This document shows positions 36,725 to 46,057 of a DNA stretch of 64,000 bases, one piece after another. The notes beneath the pieces were generated by a model. It searched no databases, was not told the DNA's origin, and was given only the letters and a program-made list of their open reading frames with translations. Numbering within the stretch: position 1 is the first letter of the stretch; the number at the start of each line of letters is the position of its first letter. Location of the stretch: NCBI GenBank assembly GCA_949283655.1, contig CASDTH010000003.1:62001-126000 (forward strand), in the 5' to 3' direction. A program made the translations under genes and the position numbers. This DNA is from an uncultured bacterium (lineage in GTDB: Bacteria; Bacillota; Clostridia; Oscillospirales; Acutalibacteraceae).

Positions 36725-36937
36725 AGTGTTCCTCCCAGAAGGGCTTTAAACTGGCCGCCGAGCTGCGGTCCTCCCTTCGGGATATTCTATGATACAAAGG
36801 GAGCAACCGTGCTCAGTAGAAACAGTAGCGTCAGGGCGTACCCGGATGGCTGCCGCCGGTCGAGCTCGAGAACGCAATCAACGTGCGTTTGGGCACACCC
36901 TGACGGCACTGTTCCCCGCGTACACGGATGCTCGGAG
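36725..36937 (-). other. Structured 5' region of the lysozyme gene
   Basis: On the minus strand TCAGGGTGTGCCC (36891-36903) pairs with GGGTACGCCCTGA (36831-36843) over 13 bp with two G-U pairs, enclosing a 47-nt region with AACGCA/TGCGTT (36871-36876 with 36884-36889) and further short hairpins. Closer to the gene CTCCCTT pairs with AAGGGAG (36771-36777 with 36797-36803). No known riboswitch recognised and no clear promoter found. Confidence 0.5.
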
Positions 36938-36976
36938 ATAAAAAGAGCAGGGCTTCTTGCTTTGCCCTGCTCTTAA
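36938..36976 (-). terminator. Terminator after the sulfatase gene
   Basis: An 11-bp stem (36943-36953 with 36964-36974) followed on the minus strand by TTTTTATC. Confidence 0.85.
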
Positions 36977-36988
36977 ATCCGAAAGAAG

Positions 36989-38314
36989 CTATTTTTTTCT
37001 GGCGTGAAGAGCGGGCAAGATCAACGGCCGCCTCTCCCCTACGCGTGCCATCTCCTGCAGCAGCATCTCCCGCAGTTGCTTGCGCACCGCGGCATACGGG
37101 ACGCTTCGAGCCAAATTATGCTGCTCCAGCGGATCCTTTTGCAAGTCGTATAGATAATCCTCCACATAGAGCCGAGAAGCATGTGCAGTAAGGCCGGAGA
37201 CAAACGGCGCGCGCACAGAATATTTATACTGCCTGGTCCGCACGGCCCGGCCGCACTGGCTTTCACTGATCTGGATAAACACACCGTCCCGCTCTGGCGC
37301 CTCTCCGCTCAGCTCCTTTACCAGAGAGCGGCCCATATAGCTCGCTGGGACCGGGATACCAGCCAAATCCAACAGCGTTGGTGGCAGATCGATCAGGCTG
37401 ACCAGCCGGCGATCATGCTTCCCACCCGCAAATGGGCCTCCGCAAATGATCAAAGGCGTATGAATCGCAGAATCATGGCAGCTGCGCTTATACTCCATAT
37501 TTCGCGTTTTAAAATGCGAACCATGGTCGCTTGTATAGATTAGAATCGTGTTTTCATAGAGCCCTTTTTCTTTCAGCTTTTGTACGAGGCGCCCCACATT
37601 TTCATCTAGCCGGTTGATCGCCGCGATATAATCCGGATACATCTTCTCATAATCGCCCTTCAAAAAGGACAGATCGGGTGGGATCGGATAATCCCGGTAA
37701 TGTGCGACCGTTTCCCTGGGCCCCTCATAACAGGAATGATCGTTTTGATGGTGAGGCTCCAGCTGGGAAACAAACAGGAAAAACGGCTTGTCCGATGTTT
37801 TTTGATCGAGATATTCCAGCGCAAAATCATTGATGCAATCCGCACGGTATCCCTTAAAATCGATCTGATTCCCATCCGCGTCAAACACATAGCCGTCGTA
37901 GCCGTGCGAAGTAAATTCCAGCACATCCGCCGCGCGCCACCAATCCCGATAGCCACCCTGCTTCTCCTTTGGCACGGCGCTTCTTTCACAATGAAAGCCG
38001 ACGCCCGGCAGACGGTCGGAGGCCAGGTGCCACTTGCCAACATAAGCGGTCTCATACCCTGCCTCATTGAAATATTCCGCCAACGGCTTGATCTCCTGCG
38101 GCAGGGGCACGCCGTTCCAATAGCAGCCGCATTGCGTCGCATAAACGCCCGTTTGCAGGCAGGCGCGCGCAGGGCCACACACCGGCTGACAGGTGTAGGA
38201 ATTCTCAAACAGAACGCCCTCCTGTGCAAGCTGCATCAGGTTAGGCGTTATCTCCTCGTTAACAGTATCCCATCGCTGCTGGTCGCTAAAATAAAAAATG
38301 ATATTTGGCCTCAT
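36989..38314 (-). CDS. Sulfatase (arylsulfatase A family, Cys-type)
   Basis: 441 residues, no signal peptide. The metal site begins NIIFYFSDQQRWD. The sulfatase signature CxPxR is CGPAR with C46, the residue oxidised to formylglycine by an anSME enzyme; none is in the window. Further motifs: YETAYVGKWHLA and IYTSDHGSHF. It probably hydrolyses a sulfate ester of a small sugar in the cytoplasm. The ATG overlaps the TauE gene's TGA by 4 nt, tying it to that transporter. Confidence 0.9.
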   Translation of the reverse strand: MRPNIIFYFSDQQRWDTVNEEITPNLMQLAQEGVLFENSYTCQPVCGPARACLQTGVYATQCGCYWNGVPLPQEIKPLAEYFNEAGYETAYVGKWHLASDRLPGVGFHCERSAVPKEKQGGYRDWWRAADVLEFTSHGYDGYVFDADGNQIDFKGYRADCINDFALEYLDQKTSDKPFFLFVSQLEPHHQNDHSCYEGPRETVAHYRDYPIPPDLSFLKGDYEKMYPDYIAAINRLDENVGRLVQKLKEKGLYENTILIYTSDHGSHFKTRNMEYKRSCHDSAIHTPLIICGGPFAGGKHDRRLVSLIDLPPTLLDLAGIPVPASYMGRSLVKELSGEAPERDGVFIQISESQCGRAVRTRQYKYSVRAPFVSGLTAHASRLYVEDYLYDLQKDPLEQHNLARSVPYAAVRKQLREMLLQEMARVGERRPLILPALHARKK

Positions 38315-39111
38315 ACTGCACCTCCAAAAGCTGCTGTGAAAGCGACAATTGCATTATACAGAGAAAGGCAGGCAACTGCGGAAACAGCCGCCACAAACAC
38401 TCTGCGAACAGCGGTTTCTTCGCACTTTCGATTGAGAATAGACCCCAAAAGGCCGCCCGCTACCGCGCATGGGAGCACAACCAGCAGGATTTTGAGATCA
38501 TAGCCTGCAAACCCCGTCTTGACTGCCGTCGTGATCAGATTAGAGCACTGCGAGAAGAAGATCACAGCCACGGAATACACGGCCGCATCCCGCATGGAAA
38601 AGGAGAAAAACAGCGTCAAAAACGCCACGTTGATCGGCCCTCCGCCGACACCCAAAAAAGAGGCTGCTGTACCCAGAAGAAAACCGGCTGATACTATCGC
38701 GGCTGGGTGGTGCAGATGGAACGTGCGGTGCTTTATGAGCACAGACAGCACTACCACGAGCAACAGCGCCGCCAGAAAAGCGGATTGGAGCCCCTTGACA
38801 ACCTCCGGCATAGCGGCAGCCGACATTGCTGTGGAAAATAAAGCGTTCCCCAAAACTCCGCCAGCCACCGAACCTGTCGCCACAAGCAGCACAATGGATG
38901 TTTTGACCGGCGTTTTATTTTTTAAGTGCTTTCCCATGGAGGTAACAGACATTGCAAACACTGCACAAGAGGAAAAAAAGCTCACCTGCTCCAAAGGATG
39001 CGCGCCAATCACGTCCAACACTGGCTTAATCACCACACCGCCGCCCAAACCCACAAATGCCCCCAGCAGTGTGGCCACCAGCACCACAACGCCATAGACT
39101 ACAGGGATCAC
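38311..39111 (-). CDS. TauE/SafE (TSUP) family transporter
   Basis: 266 residues, eight predicted helices in two related halves: GAFVGLGGGVVIKPVLDVIGA and TAASFLGVGGGPINVAFL each carry the family's GxGGG motif. TSUP proteins move sulfite, sulfoacetate or other organosulfur anions. Direct coupling to the sulfatase suggests export of sulfate or a sulfonated by-product, or import of the substrate. Confidence 0.87.
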   Translation of the reverse strand: MIPVVYGVVVLVATLLGAFVGLGGGVVIKPVLDVIGAHPLEQVSFFSSCAVFAMSVTSMGKHLKNKTPVKTSIVLLVATGSVAGGVLGNALFSTAMSAAAMPEVVKGLQSAFLAALLLVVVLSVLIKHRTFHLHHPAAIVSAGFLLGTAASFLGVGGGPINVAFLTLFFSFSMRDAAVYSVAVIFFSQCSNLITTAVKTGFAGYDLKILLVVLPCAVAGGLLGSILNRKCEETAVRRVFVAAVSAVACLSLYNAIVAFTAAFGGAV

Positions 39112-39149
39112 AGCATCCGCCCTCCTCGAAACTCAGCTTCTGGAAAAGG

Positions 39150-39185
39150 AGAAAAGCGCTGCCGGGAAACGGTCAGCGCTTTTCT
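39150..39185 (-). terminator. Hairpin after galK
   Basis: Stem AGAAAAGCGCTG with CAGCGCTTTTCT (39174-39185 with 39150-39161 in plus coordinates), loop 12, followed by CCTTTTCC on the minus strand; a moderate terminator between galK and tauE. Confidence 0.6.
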
Positions 39186-39201
39186 GCGCGATTGCTTGAG
39201 A

Positions 39202-40491
39202 TTACTCAGCAGCGATTTGTACGCCGCCCACGGGGCGGATAGAGAGTACATAACAGGAATTTACGCCAAAAATACGCTCCATTTCCGCCCGATAAGCCTC
39301 TAGGCAGTCGTTTGGCACAAAGGCCTGGATTGTGCCCGCAAAGCCGCCGCCATGCACCCGCCATGCGCCTTTCCCGCGCAGCATACGCTCTGTCAGCTGT
39401 AGAGCCAGCGCAACCGGTTGCTCATTGGGCAGCCGGGGCGTGAAAACATTCTGGTTATACATAAAGGAGGATTGGCCGCTTTCAATGACGTTTTGCTTAA
39501 AGGCTTCAAAATCGCCGCTGCGCAGGGCCTCTACCTCGCGCAGAACACGCTGATTCTCCTCATAAAAATGCATGGCGCGCAGGATTGCGCGATCCCCCAC
39601 GCGGTTGCGTAGCGTAGGAATTTCCCGCAGAAAATCCGCTTCGGCCACCTCGCGCAGAACCGGCTTTTGGAATTCGGCAGCGACCGCCTCCATTTCTTTG
39701 CGTACCGCCGCATATTCATCGGTAAGGTCGGAATGATTGCCGCCTGTATCCACAATGCAAAGGGAATGCCCACAGGAGGCAAAATCAAAATCTACCTTTT
39801 CAATCACCGGTGAGGATGGGTCTTTAAAATCAATCATGACAAATCCGCTGACCGCGCTCGCCATCTGATCGAGCAGGCCGCACGGCTTACCGAAATACAC
39901 GTTCTCTGCATACTGTGCGATCTGTGCAATTTCCACAGGATCGATTTTGCCATCATTGAATAAGTAATTCAGCATCGTGCCGAGCAACACCTCAAACGCC
40001 GCAGAGGAAGAAAGCCCCGATCCGCTGAGCACACGGGAAGCTGTGGTGGCATCAAAGCCTCCGATGCGATAGCCGAGCTGTTGGAACCGTGCGCATACGC
40101 CCCGCACCAGGGAGGCAGAATGGCTAGTCTCCTTCTCCTGTATACTCAAATCGGAGAGATCGATCACATCCATACGATAGCCCTCTGATTTGACGCGCAC
40201 AATATTTTCTGTGTTTTTGGAGGCAACCGCTATTGCATCTAAATCAATCCCAGCAGCAAGCACGCGGCCATGGTTGTGATCTGTGTGATTGCCGCCGATT
40301 TCCGAGCGGCCAGGGGCACTGAATAGGCCGCCAATACGCTCCGCTCCAAACAGGCTGATGAAGCTATCAATCACAGCAGCATAGCGCTGGCGTTGCAGCT
40401 CGATCTGGCCCTCATCCAAATAGACCGCCTGTAACGCGCTGTCATACCCGCCGTTGAGTAGGGTTTCCTTCAAGGTCTTCATATCAGACAT
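39202..40491 (-). CDS. galK: Galactokinase-family GHMP kinase
   Basis: 429 residues. Signature GRSEIGGNHTDHNHG (variant of GRVNLIGEHTDY), the ATP motif LSGSGLSSSAAFEVLLG, the catalytic Asp region GLLDQMASA and the C-terminal VHGGGFAGTIQAFVP. It phosphorylates galactose or a related sugar. No galT or galE is adjacent, so use of another hexose such as N-acetylgalactosamine is possible. RBS AGGGAG is 12 nt upstream of the ATG. Confidence 0.87.
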   Translation of the reverse strand: MSDMKTLKETLLNGGYDSALQAVYLDEGQIELQRQRYAAVIDSFISLFGAERIGGLFSAPGRSEIGGNHTDHNHGRVLAAGIDLDAIAVASKNTENIVRVKSEGYRMDVIDLSDLSIQEKETSHSASLVRGVCARFQQLGYRIGGFDATTASRVLSGSGLSSSAAFEVLLGTMLNYLFNDGKIDPVEIAQIAQYAENVYFGKPCGLLDQMASAVSGFVMIDFKDPSSPVIEKVDFDFASCGHSLCIVDTGGNHSDLTDEYAAVRKEMEAVAAEFQKPVLREVAEADFLREIPTLRNRVGDRAILRAMHFYEENQRVLREVEALRSGDFEAFKQNVIESGQSSFMYNQNVFTPRLPNEQPVALALQLTERMLRGKGAWRVHGGGFAGTIQAFVPNDCLEAYRAEMERIFGVNSCYVLSIRPVGGVQIAAE

Positions 40492-40555
40492 TTTTCAAAT
40501 CGACTCCCTTTTTCTATTTCGTCGCGTAAATGGCAGCGGGCAGCATCTCTCCCAC

Positions 40556-41332
40556 TTACCTCCGCGCTACTCCCCCATTTGCTGGCCCATCTTGCTGTGA
40601 TTGCTCTAAACGATCGCGCCGCTGCTCGATCAGGTTGAGAAATGCGTTAAGCAGTAAAACGGAAATTCCGGATAGCACCAGCAGAATCACAATTGGCAGG
40701 ATAAAGCTCCACGACAGCGGATCATAAACATTGCGCCCGATGAACGTGTAAGAGAGCAGCTTTGGCGCAAAGCCTGCCAGAGAGATCAAGATATATTTCC
40801 AATATTCATAATCCATAGAGCCATAGAGCTGGCTAATGGTATTGATCGGAAAGCTTGGAACCAGCCGGAAAACAAATAGAAGCACTGGGCTGAGCGAGCC
40901 TTTTTCCTCCAGAATTTCCCGCACGGACGGATACCGCCGGAGCACCTTCTGGATATTAGAGGGGCCGATATGCAGCCCTACCAGATAGCGCGCGGACATT
41001 AGCAAAACAATCCCGCCAGCATTGAGCACAAACGCCACCGGCACAGAAAACACCATACCGGAAATCACGCTGATGGCAGAAAGCGGGATTACAGGCACCC
41101 ACGCCTTGGCAAGAAAAAGCAGCTCGATCACAAACGGAATTAGCCACCGGTAGGGGATCGACGCCACCGCCTGCTCAAACTCCACCAATCTTAGCTGAAA
41201 CTCATCATACCATTTCTGCACCGATTTTGTGTGCATCAGCAGCGTCAAAACCACCAGCGCTACGGCGGCAATTAACAGCAGGCAGGCGCAAATATTGAAA
41301 AGCTTCCGCCGGGTTAACGCTTTTGGTTTCAA
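40556..41332 (-). CDS. TVP38/TMEM64 family (VTT domain) membrane protein
   Basis: 258 residues, five or six helices. The VTT core shows VPVIPLSAISVISGMVFSVP, then the Gly/Arg segment SARYLVGLHIGPSNIQ and VPSFPINTISQLYGSMDY. Relatives are DedA-like membrane proteins implicated in lipid handling; the precise role is unknown. The C-terminus is charged (RRDRLEQSQQDG). 64 nt upstream of galK on the same strand, so co-transcription is possible. Confidence 0.82.
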   Translation of the reverse strand: MKPKALTRRKLFNICACLLLIAAVALVVLTLLMHTKSVQKWYDEFQLRLVEFEQAVASIPYRWLIPFVIELLFLAKAWVPVIPLSAISVISGMVFSVPVAFVLNAGGIVLLMSARYLVGLHIGPSNIQKVLRRYPSVREILEEKGSLSPVLLFVFRLVPSFPINTISQLYGSMDYEYWKYILISLAGFAPKLLSYTFIGRNVYDPLSWSFILPIVILLVLSGISVLLLNAFLNLIEQRRDRLEQSQQDGPANGGVARR

Positions 41333-41686
41333 TCGATCGCTCCTCCTCTAGCCTCCATCATTCTGATGTCAATGGTCTTTTCAAGCCCCGAGCCTCTCTA
41401 AAAGCAGCTTACGCGCGCTGCCCCGATATCATGCATCCGGCAAAGCGATTCCGCACAAAAATGCAGTGAAACGATGGCCGAAAAGCCTGTAACATATTTT
41501 AGCTCATATCTGATGTGCCGTCAACAGCAAGTTGGGCTGCAAGCCATGTGCCTCCACTGTCCGGTCGTCCAATTGTCCATGCGATTTGCCGCCGCCCGCA
41601 TAAAATCATATCTGGCATCTGAACGGGAATGTGGTATACTATAAATATTCACACGGCTGCCAAAGATGAAACAGGGGGATGATACT
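41333..41686. other. Intergenic region before the patatin gene
   Basis: No gene seen. The only recognised signal is a plus-strand promoter candidate, CTGGCA (41612-41617), 17 nt, TATACT (41635-41640). Confidence 0.5.
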
Positions 41687-43057
41687 GTGGCACCAGTCAA
41701 GCGCGCAGTTGTTTTTAGCGGAGGAGGTGCCAAGGGCGGCTATCAGATCGGCGCCTGGACGGCTCTGCGGGAGATCGGCTATACACCTGAGATCGTAACC
41801 GGCACCTCGGTTGGAGCGCTCAACGGCGCATTGATGGCGCTGGGCAAATATGAGGATGCACTTTCTGTATGGGAGAATATGAGTGCAGCGCGCGTATTCG
41901 CCCAGTTTGTGGAGGATACGCATGCGCAGAGCCTGGCACCGGAAATACTCTTTAAACGCTTGGCCAAGGAGGTTATCCGCAACGGCGGAGCAGATTTTAC
42001 ACCGCTGCAGGAGCTTGTAAAATCCTTGATGGATGAGGATGCGCTCCGGCACTCCCCGATCCGTTTTGGGTTAGTGACCACCCAGTTTTCACCGCTTCAA
42101 GCCGTCGAGCTTTTCATTGAGGACATCCCGCAGGGGGAAGCGGCGGATTATGTGCTAGCCAGCGCCGCCTGTTTCCCGTTTATGAAATCCTATCAGATCG
42201 GCAACGCTAAATTTGTAGACGGCGGTTACTCTGATAATATGCCAGTGCGCATGGCGGTAAATGCGGGCGCTACAGAGGTGGTGGTGATCGATATTAGCGG
42301 AGGCCTTTCCCATCAGCCAAATTTGCGTGACAGCCGTGCGCTGATCCACTACATTCACAATAAACGCCCCTTCAATAACGGGAAACCAGGCGCAATGTTT
42401 CTGTTTGATCAGGAGATTTCCCGTCAGAATATGCGGCAGGGCTATCTGGACACCTGTAAATGCTTTGGCCTGCTGGATGGCGACTACTATGCCTTTCATA
42501 AAAACGAAGCGTATCAAGCCAGGCAGCAGGAGGCGCTGTGCCGCCGGAAGTTTGCGCAGCTGTTTTCAAACCTCCCCTCTGCCGCGCGGTTTGAGCGCTC
42601 TGGCAGGCAGAGCGTGATCTCCCACCTTGATCAAATCAGTGGCGGCCCTTTCGCCGGCCGTGCCGATGTGCTCTCTTGCGCGGAATGTGCAGCGGAGCTT
42701 TTCGGGCTGGACCCCAGGCGGGTTTATTCCTTCTCTGAAATGACCGATGAGGTCATTGATTGCGTCCACGATAGCCTGATGGAAGAGCATGCGAATGAGA
42801 TTCGGAAATTTGGCCGGGTGCTCGACCGTGGCCTCAGCCTGGAGCTGCTCAAAACGGCTATCAACGGTTGGGATAAACAGATTTTAACGGTATATGCCAT
42901 GCAGATCCTTCTGGAAGAACAGATTACAGAGCAGCAGCGGCTACGCATTTGGTTAATTGCCACATTGATGCCGGAGGTATTCTGCGCGGCGCTATTCTGC
43001 TGGGTTTCCATCATCTGTGAACAGGAAAAGGGCCGCCTGGAAACCTCATTTATGTAA
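41687..43057 (+). CDS. Patatin-like phospholipase
   Basis: 456 residues from GTG 41687, which has AGGGGG 8 nt upstream; an in-frame ATG at 41666 has none. Patatin fold: oxyanion loop SGGGAKGGYQ, nucleophile S41 in GTSVG and catalytic D178 in VDGGYSDNMP. The C-terminal 200 residues are helical and lack a known domain. It should hydrolyse acyl lipids in the cytoplasm or at the membrane. Confidence 0.88.
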   Translation: MAPVKRAVVFSGGGAKGGYQIGAWTALREIGYTPEIVTGTSVGALNGALMALGKYEDALSVWENMSAARVFAQFVEDTHAQSLAPEILFKRLAKEVIRNGGADFTPLQELVKSLMDEDALRHSPIRFGLVTTQFSPLQAVELFIEDIPQGEAADYVLASAACFPFMKSYQIGNAKFVDGGYSDNMPVRMAVNAGATEVVVIDISGGLSHQPNLRDSRALIHYIHNKRPFNNGKPGAMFLFDQEISRQNMRQGYLDTCKCFGLLDGDYYAFHKNEAYQARQQEALCRRKFAQLFSNLPSAARFERSGRQSVISHLDQISGGPFAGRADVLSCAECAAELFGLDPRRVYSFSEMTDEVIDCVHDSLMEEHANEIRKFGRVLDRGLSLELLKTAINGWDKQILTVYAMQILLEEQITEQQRLRIWLIATLMPEVFCAALFCWVSIICEQEKGRLETSFM

Positions 43058-43132
43058 GAATGATCCCACTACTGAAATTAGTCCTTTTGAAGCAATGACA
43101 GCATATATCTCGTTACGGTTGGAGGCGTTATT

Positions 43133-43408
43133 ATGAAACAATGTATGGATGCGGAGAATCTACACCGCCGGTTGAAAAAAATTATCGGGCAGGTACAGGC
43201 AATCGACCGGATGGTGGATGAGGACATTCCCTGCGAGGACGTACTTTCTCAAATCAATGCTGCGAAGTCCGCGCTGCATCGAGTTGGGCAGGTCGTCCTG
43301 GAGGGGCATATCAAGCACTGCGTACGTGATGGCATCGAGCACGGAGATGCCGACAAAACCATTGAAAGCTTCACAAAAGCGGTGGAGCGGTTTTCCAACA
43401 TGAAGTAA
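43133..43408 (+). CDS. csoR: CsoR-family metal-sensing repressor
   Basis: 91 residues, all-helical DUF156 fold. The Cu(I) triad of CsoR is present: C34 (IPCEDVL), H59 and C63 (GHIKHC). RLKKIIGQVQAIDRMVDED is the conserved first helix. It should repress the downstream P1B ATPase until copper binds; a CsoR-like operator overlaps that gene's start region. RBS GGAGG precedes ATG by 8 nt. Confidence 0.9.
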   Translation: MKQCMDAENLHRRLKKIIGQVQAIDRMVDEDIPCEDVLSQINAAKSALHRVGQVVLEGHIKHCVRDGIEHGDADKTIESFTKAVERFSNMK

Positions 43409-43604
43409 GCATTCGCATGGGGAAAACTAACGTCTCTTGGCGGCTTGAGTTGGCGCTCTCTGCACGCGCAGAGATGGCAGAGCGGTATTCTCTTCCTCTC
43501 CCGGATACCTCCGCAACTAATCCTGAAAGCGGATGGAAGCGGCCCAGCAAACCAAACCGCTGTTTCCCTCTGTGCGCCGATACAGCTCCACTATCATTTT
43601 ACGC
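43409..43604. other. Non-coding region after csoR
   Basis: About 200 nt without a protein-like frame, with small hairpins such as CTCTCTGC/GCAGAGAT near 43459-43478. It may be csoR 3' UTR; no known RNA recognised. Confidence 0.4.
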
Positions 43605-43634
43605 AAACAGCCGTTCCCTACGGCTGTTTTTTTC
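43605..43634 (+). terminator. Terminator of csoR transcript
   Basis: Stem AAACAGCCG/CGGCTGTTT (43605-43613 with 43621-43629), 7-nt loop, then TTTTC. Confidence 0.85.
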
Positions 43635-43663
43635 TTGACAGAGGACGTGTTTACATGTATTAT
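43635..43663 (+). promoter_or_regulatory. Promoter of the P1B ATPase
   Basis: TTGACA (43635-43640), 17 nt, TATTAT (43658-43663): near-consensus. Confidence 0.85.
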
Positions 43664-43669
43664 ATACAT

Positions 43670-43685
43670 ATACCCCTATAGGTAT
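43670..43685. promoter_or_regulatory. CsoR-like operator
   Basis: Inverted repeat ATACC-CCTATA-GGTAT, with the TACCC core seen in CsoR operators, 6 nt after the -10 and so covering the start of transcription. Confidence 0.7.
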
Positions 43686-43702
43686 AAAAGAGAGGGATAT
43701 TT

Positions 43703-45574
43703 ATGCACATAATAGCGCGCCTTCTAGAGTGGGGCGGTGTAAAAAAAGAAATTGCTCTTCTGCTCATTTCCGGCATCTCGTTACTGCTCAGCTTATTTAA
43801 GCTATTTTCGCTTCCGTTCGATATCGCATGGGTCGCAATCCTTCTGTGTGGGATTCCGATCCTTTTGGAGGCCGCCATTGGCCTGATCACTGCCTTTGAT
43901 ATCAAGGCCGATGTGCTGGTTTCCATTGCGCTGATCGCTTCCATTCTGATCGGGGAAGATTTTGCAGCGGGTGAAATCGCCTTTATCATGCAGCTTGGCG
44001 CCCTGCTGGAGGATTTGACGGTTGCGCGGGCACGCTCCGGCATCGAAAAGCTGGTGCGCCTGACGCCTCAAACCGCCCGCAGGCTACGCGGCAACACAGA
44101 GGAGATCATCCCTGCGGAGCGCGTGCTGGTGGGCGATACACTGCGCGTTCTACCCGGCGAGGTCGTTCCAGTGGATGGAAAAATTCTTTCTGGAGAAACC
44201 TCCATTAATCAGGCTGTTGTGACCGGAGAAGCCATGCCGGTGGATAAGGGGCCTGGGGATCCTGTATTTAGCGGCACAGTCAACCAATTTGGGCCGTTCC
44301 TTATGAGAGCTTCCAAGGTCGGAGAAAACAGCTCCATTCAGCGCATGATCCGCCTAGTGCAATCTGCCGATGCCGGCAAGGCGAAAATTGTCGGTATCGC
44401 CGACCGATGGGCTACCTGGATTGTTGTGATTGCGCTGAGCGCTGCCGCTTTGACCTGGCTGATAACAGGGGAAATCATTCGTGCGGTAACAATACTGGTT
44501 GTCTTTTGCCCTTGCGCACTGGTTCTTGCCACGCCCACGGCAATTATGGCCGCCATCGGCAACGCCACAAAGCACGGCTTTCTGGTGCGAGAAGGCGGCG
44601 CATTGGAGCGCCTTGCAACCGTTTCCAAAATTGCGTTTGATAAAACAGGGACGCTTACTTACGGCAAACCGGAGATAACGGAAATTCGCTGTTTCTCACA
44701 GGCATTTTCAAAGGAACAGCTGCTCCGCCTTGCGGCGGGCGCCGAAGCTCTTTCAGAGCATCCGCTGGGCAAAGCAGTTGCCGAAGGCGCCAGATTGGCA
44801 GGCCTCCAGCCCCTGCCGCAGGCAGAACAGTTTCAGATGCTGCCAGGGCGCGGCGTGAAAGCTCTGATAGAGGGGCAGACCGTACGAGCAGGCAACCTTA
44901 CCTGGATGCAGGAGGAGGAAATTCCCTTTTCGCAAAATGAGCTCAACGCTGCCGGGCACTATTTGGCACAAGGGTGTACCGTTATCTATCTGGCCGTTGG
45001 GCAAGCAGCAGCCGGTTTTTTGGCGCTTTCGGATACGCTGCGCCCGGACGCCTCCCACATGATTACCGCCCTCAGGCGGTTGGGGCGTGAGCCCGTCCTG
45101 CTGACCGGGGACCATGAAAACGCGGCGCGCCATATTTCAGAGCAGCTCAGCATCCGTGAAGTGCACGCAGGCTGCCTGCCGGAGGGGAAGCTTAATTGGA
45201 TTGATACCTGCCAAAAGGCAGGCATCAACGTTTGTATGATCGGGGATGGAATGAACGATGCGCCTGCACTGAAAAAAGCCTTTGTAGGCATCGCAATGGG
45301 CGGCATTGGCAGCGATATTGCAGTGGAGGCTGCAGATATCGCGCTTGTGAACGATGAGATTTGCGAGCTTCCCCATCTGTTATCCCTTGCCAAGCGGATG
45401 ATGACCACTATTAAATGCAATTTGAGCTTTTCCATGCTTCTGAATTTTTTAGCAATTCTTCTGGCGATGACCGGGATTTTGAACCCCGTCGTAGGCGCAC
45501 TGGTCCACAATGCCGGCTCTGTCCTCGTCATCTTAAACTCCGCGATGCTGCTCAAATGGAGAAAAAAGCGCTGA
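43703..45574 (+). CDS. Heavy-metal P1B-type ATPase
   Basis: 623 residues without an N-terminal HMA metal-binding domain. Seen: actuator motif VTGEAMPVD, the transport site CPC (C269-P270-C271) in FCPCALVLATPTA, phosphorylation D313 in DKTGTLT, SEHPLGKAV and GDGMNDAPALKKA. The last helices contain GALVHNAGSVLVILNSA. The CPC and CsoR control point to Cu(I), but the final-helix residues differ from typical CopA (YN...MxxSS), so Zn or Cd cannot be excluded. Confidence 0.85.
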   Translation: MHIIARLLEWGGVKKEIALLLISGISLLLSLFKLFSLPFDIAWVAILLCGIPILLEAAIGLITAFDIKADVLVSIALIASILIGEDFAAGEIAFIMQLGALLEDLTVARARSGIEKLVRLTPQTARRLRGNTEEIIPAERVLVGDTLRVLPGEVVPVDGKILSGETSINQAVVTGEAMPVDKGPGDPVFSGTVNQFGPFLMRASKVGENSSIQRMIRLVQSADAGKAKIVGIADRWATWIVVIALSAAALTWLITGEIIRAVTILVVFCPCALVLATPTAIMAAIGNATKHGFLVREGGALERLATVSKIAFDKTGTLTYGKPEITEIRCFSQAFSKEQLLRLAAGAEALSEHPLGKAVAEGARLAGLQPLPQAEQFQMLPGRGVKALIEGQTVRAGNLTWMQEEEIPFSQNELNAAGHYLAQGCTVIYLAVGQAAAGFLALSDTLRPDASHMITALRRLGREPVLLTGDHENAARHISEQLSIREVHAGCLPEGKLNWIDTCQKAGINVCMIGDGMNDAPALKKAFVGIAMGGIGSDIAVEAADIALVNDEICELPHLLSLAKRMMTTIKCNLSFSMLLNFLAILLAMTGILNPVVGALVHNAGSVLVILNSAMLLKWRKKR

Positions 45575-45703
45575 CTACCCATTTGGCAAGAACACAACTT
45601 CCAAAAAAATTGCCCTAATGAAGCCCCTCAGCCTCTGATCCCAGAGTAATTGTCTCCGCAAAAGGCACACTAAGCTTAATCGTTCATACTCGGAGGCTTT
45701 CGC

Positions 45704-46057
45704 ATGATAAAAAAATGGCACACTGCCCTGGGCGGTTTCGCGGTGGGGATTGTCAACAGCATGTTAGGTGCGGGCGGCGGTATGCTGGCCGTACCGCTGC
45801 TGCAAAAATCCGGGCTGAATCAGACACAGGCACACGCCAGCTCCATTGCCGTCATTTTCCCGCTTTCCCTGCTCAGTGCAACGCTTTATATCACATCAGG
45901 CAAGGTTGGCTTTTCGCAGGCGCTCCCCTACTATCCTGTGGCCGTGATTGGAGCCGTTGCCGGATCCCTGCTTTTGCCGCATATCCCGGAAAAATGGCTA
46001 CGGCGCATCTTTGGCATTTTTATGCTCTGGGCGGGCGTCAGGATGGTGATGCGATGA
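45704..46057 (+). CDS. Half-size TauE/SafE (TSUP) protein, N-terminal-type
   Basis: 117 residues, about four helices. FAVGIVNSMLGAGGGMLAVPLLQKSG, split here, carries the TSUP GxGGG motif; the end (WLRRIFGIFMLWAGVRMVM) matches a domain end. It is half the usual 250 residues. Its TGA overlaps the ATG of the next half, so the pair likely forms a heterodimeric TSUP transporter. Confidence 0.85.
   Translation: MIKKWHTALGGFAVGIVNSMLGAGGGMLAVPLLQKSGLNQTQAHASSIAVIFPLSLLSATLYITSGKVGFSQALPYYPVAVIGAVAGSLLLPHIPEKWLRRIFGIFMLWAGVRMVMR

Noticed and set aside
36725..36937. A c-di-AMP (ydaO) riboswitch before the lysozyme
   Set aside because: The conserved GGGGxGAAUCC-type and AGGG blocks are not found in the right order.
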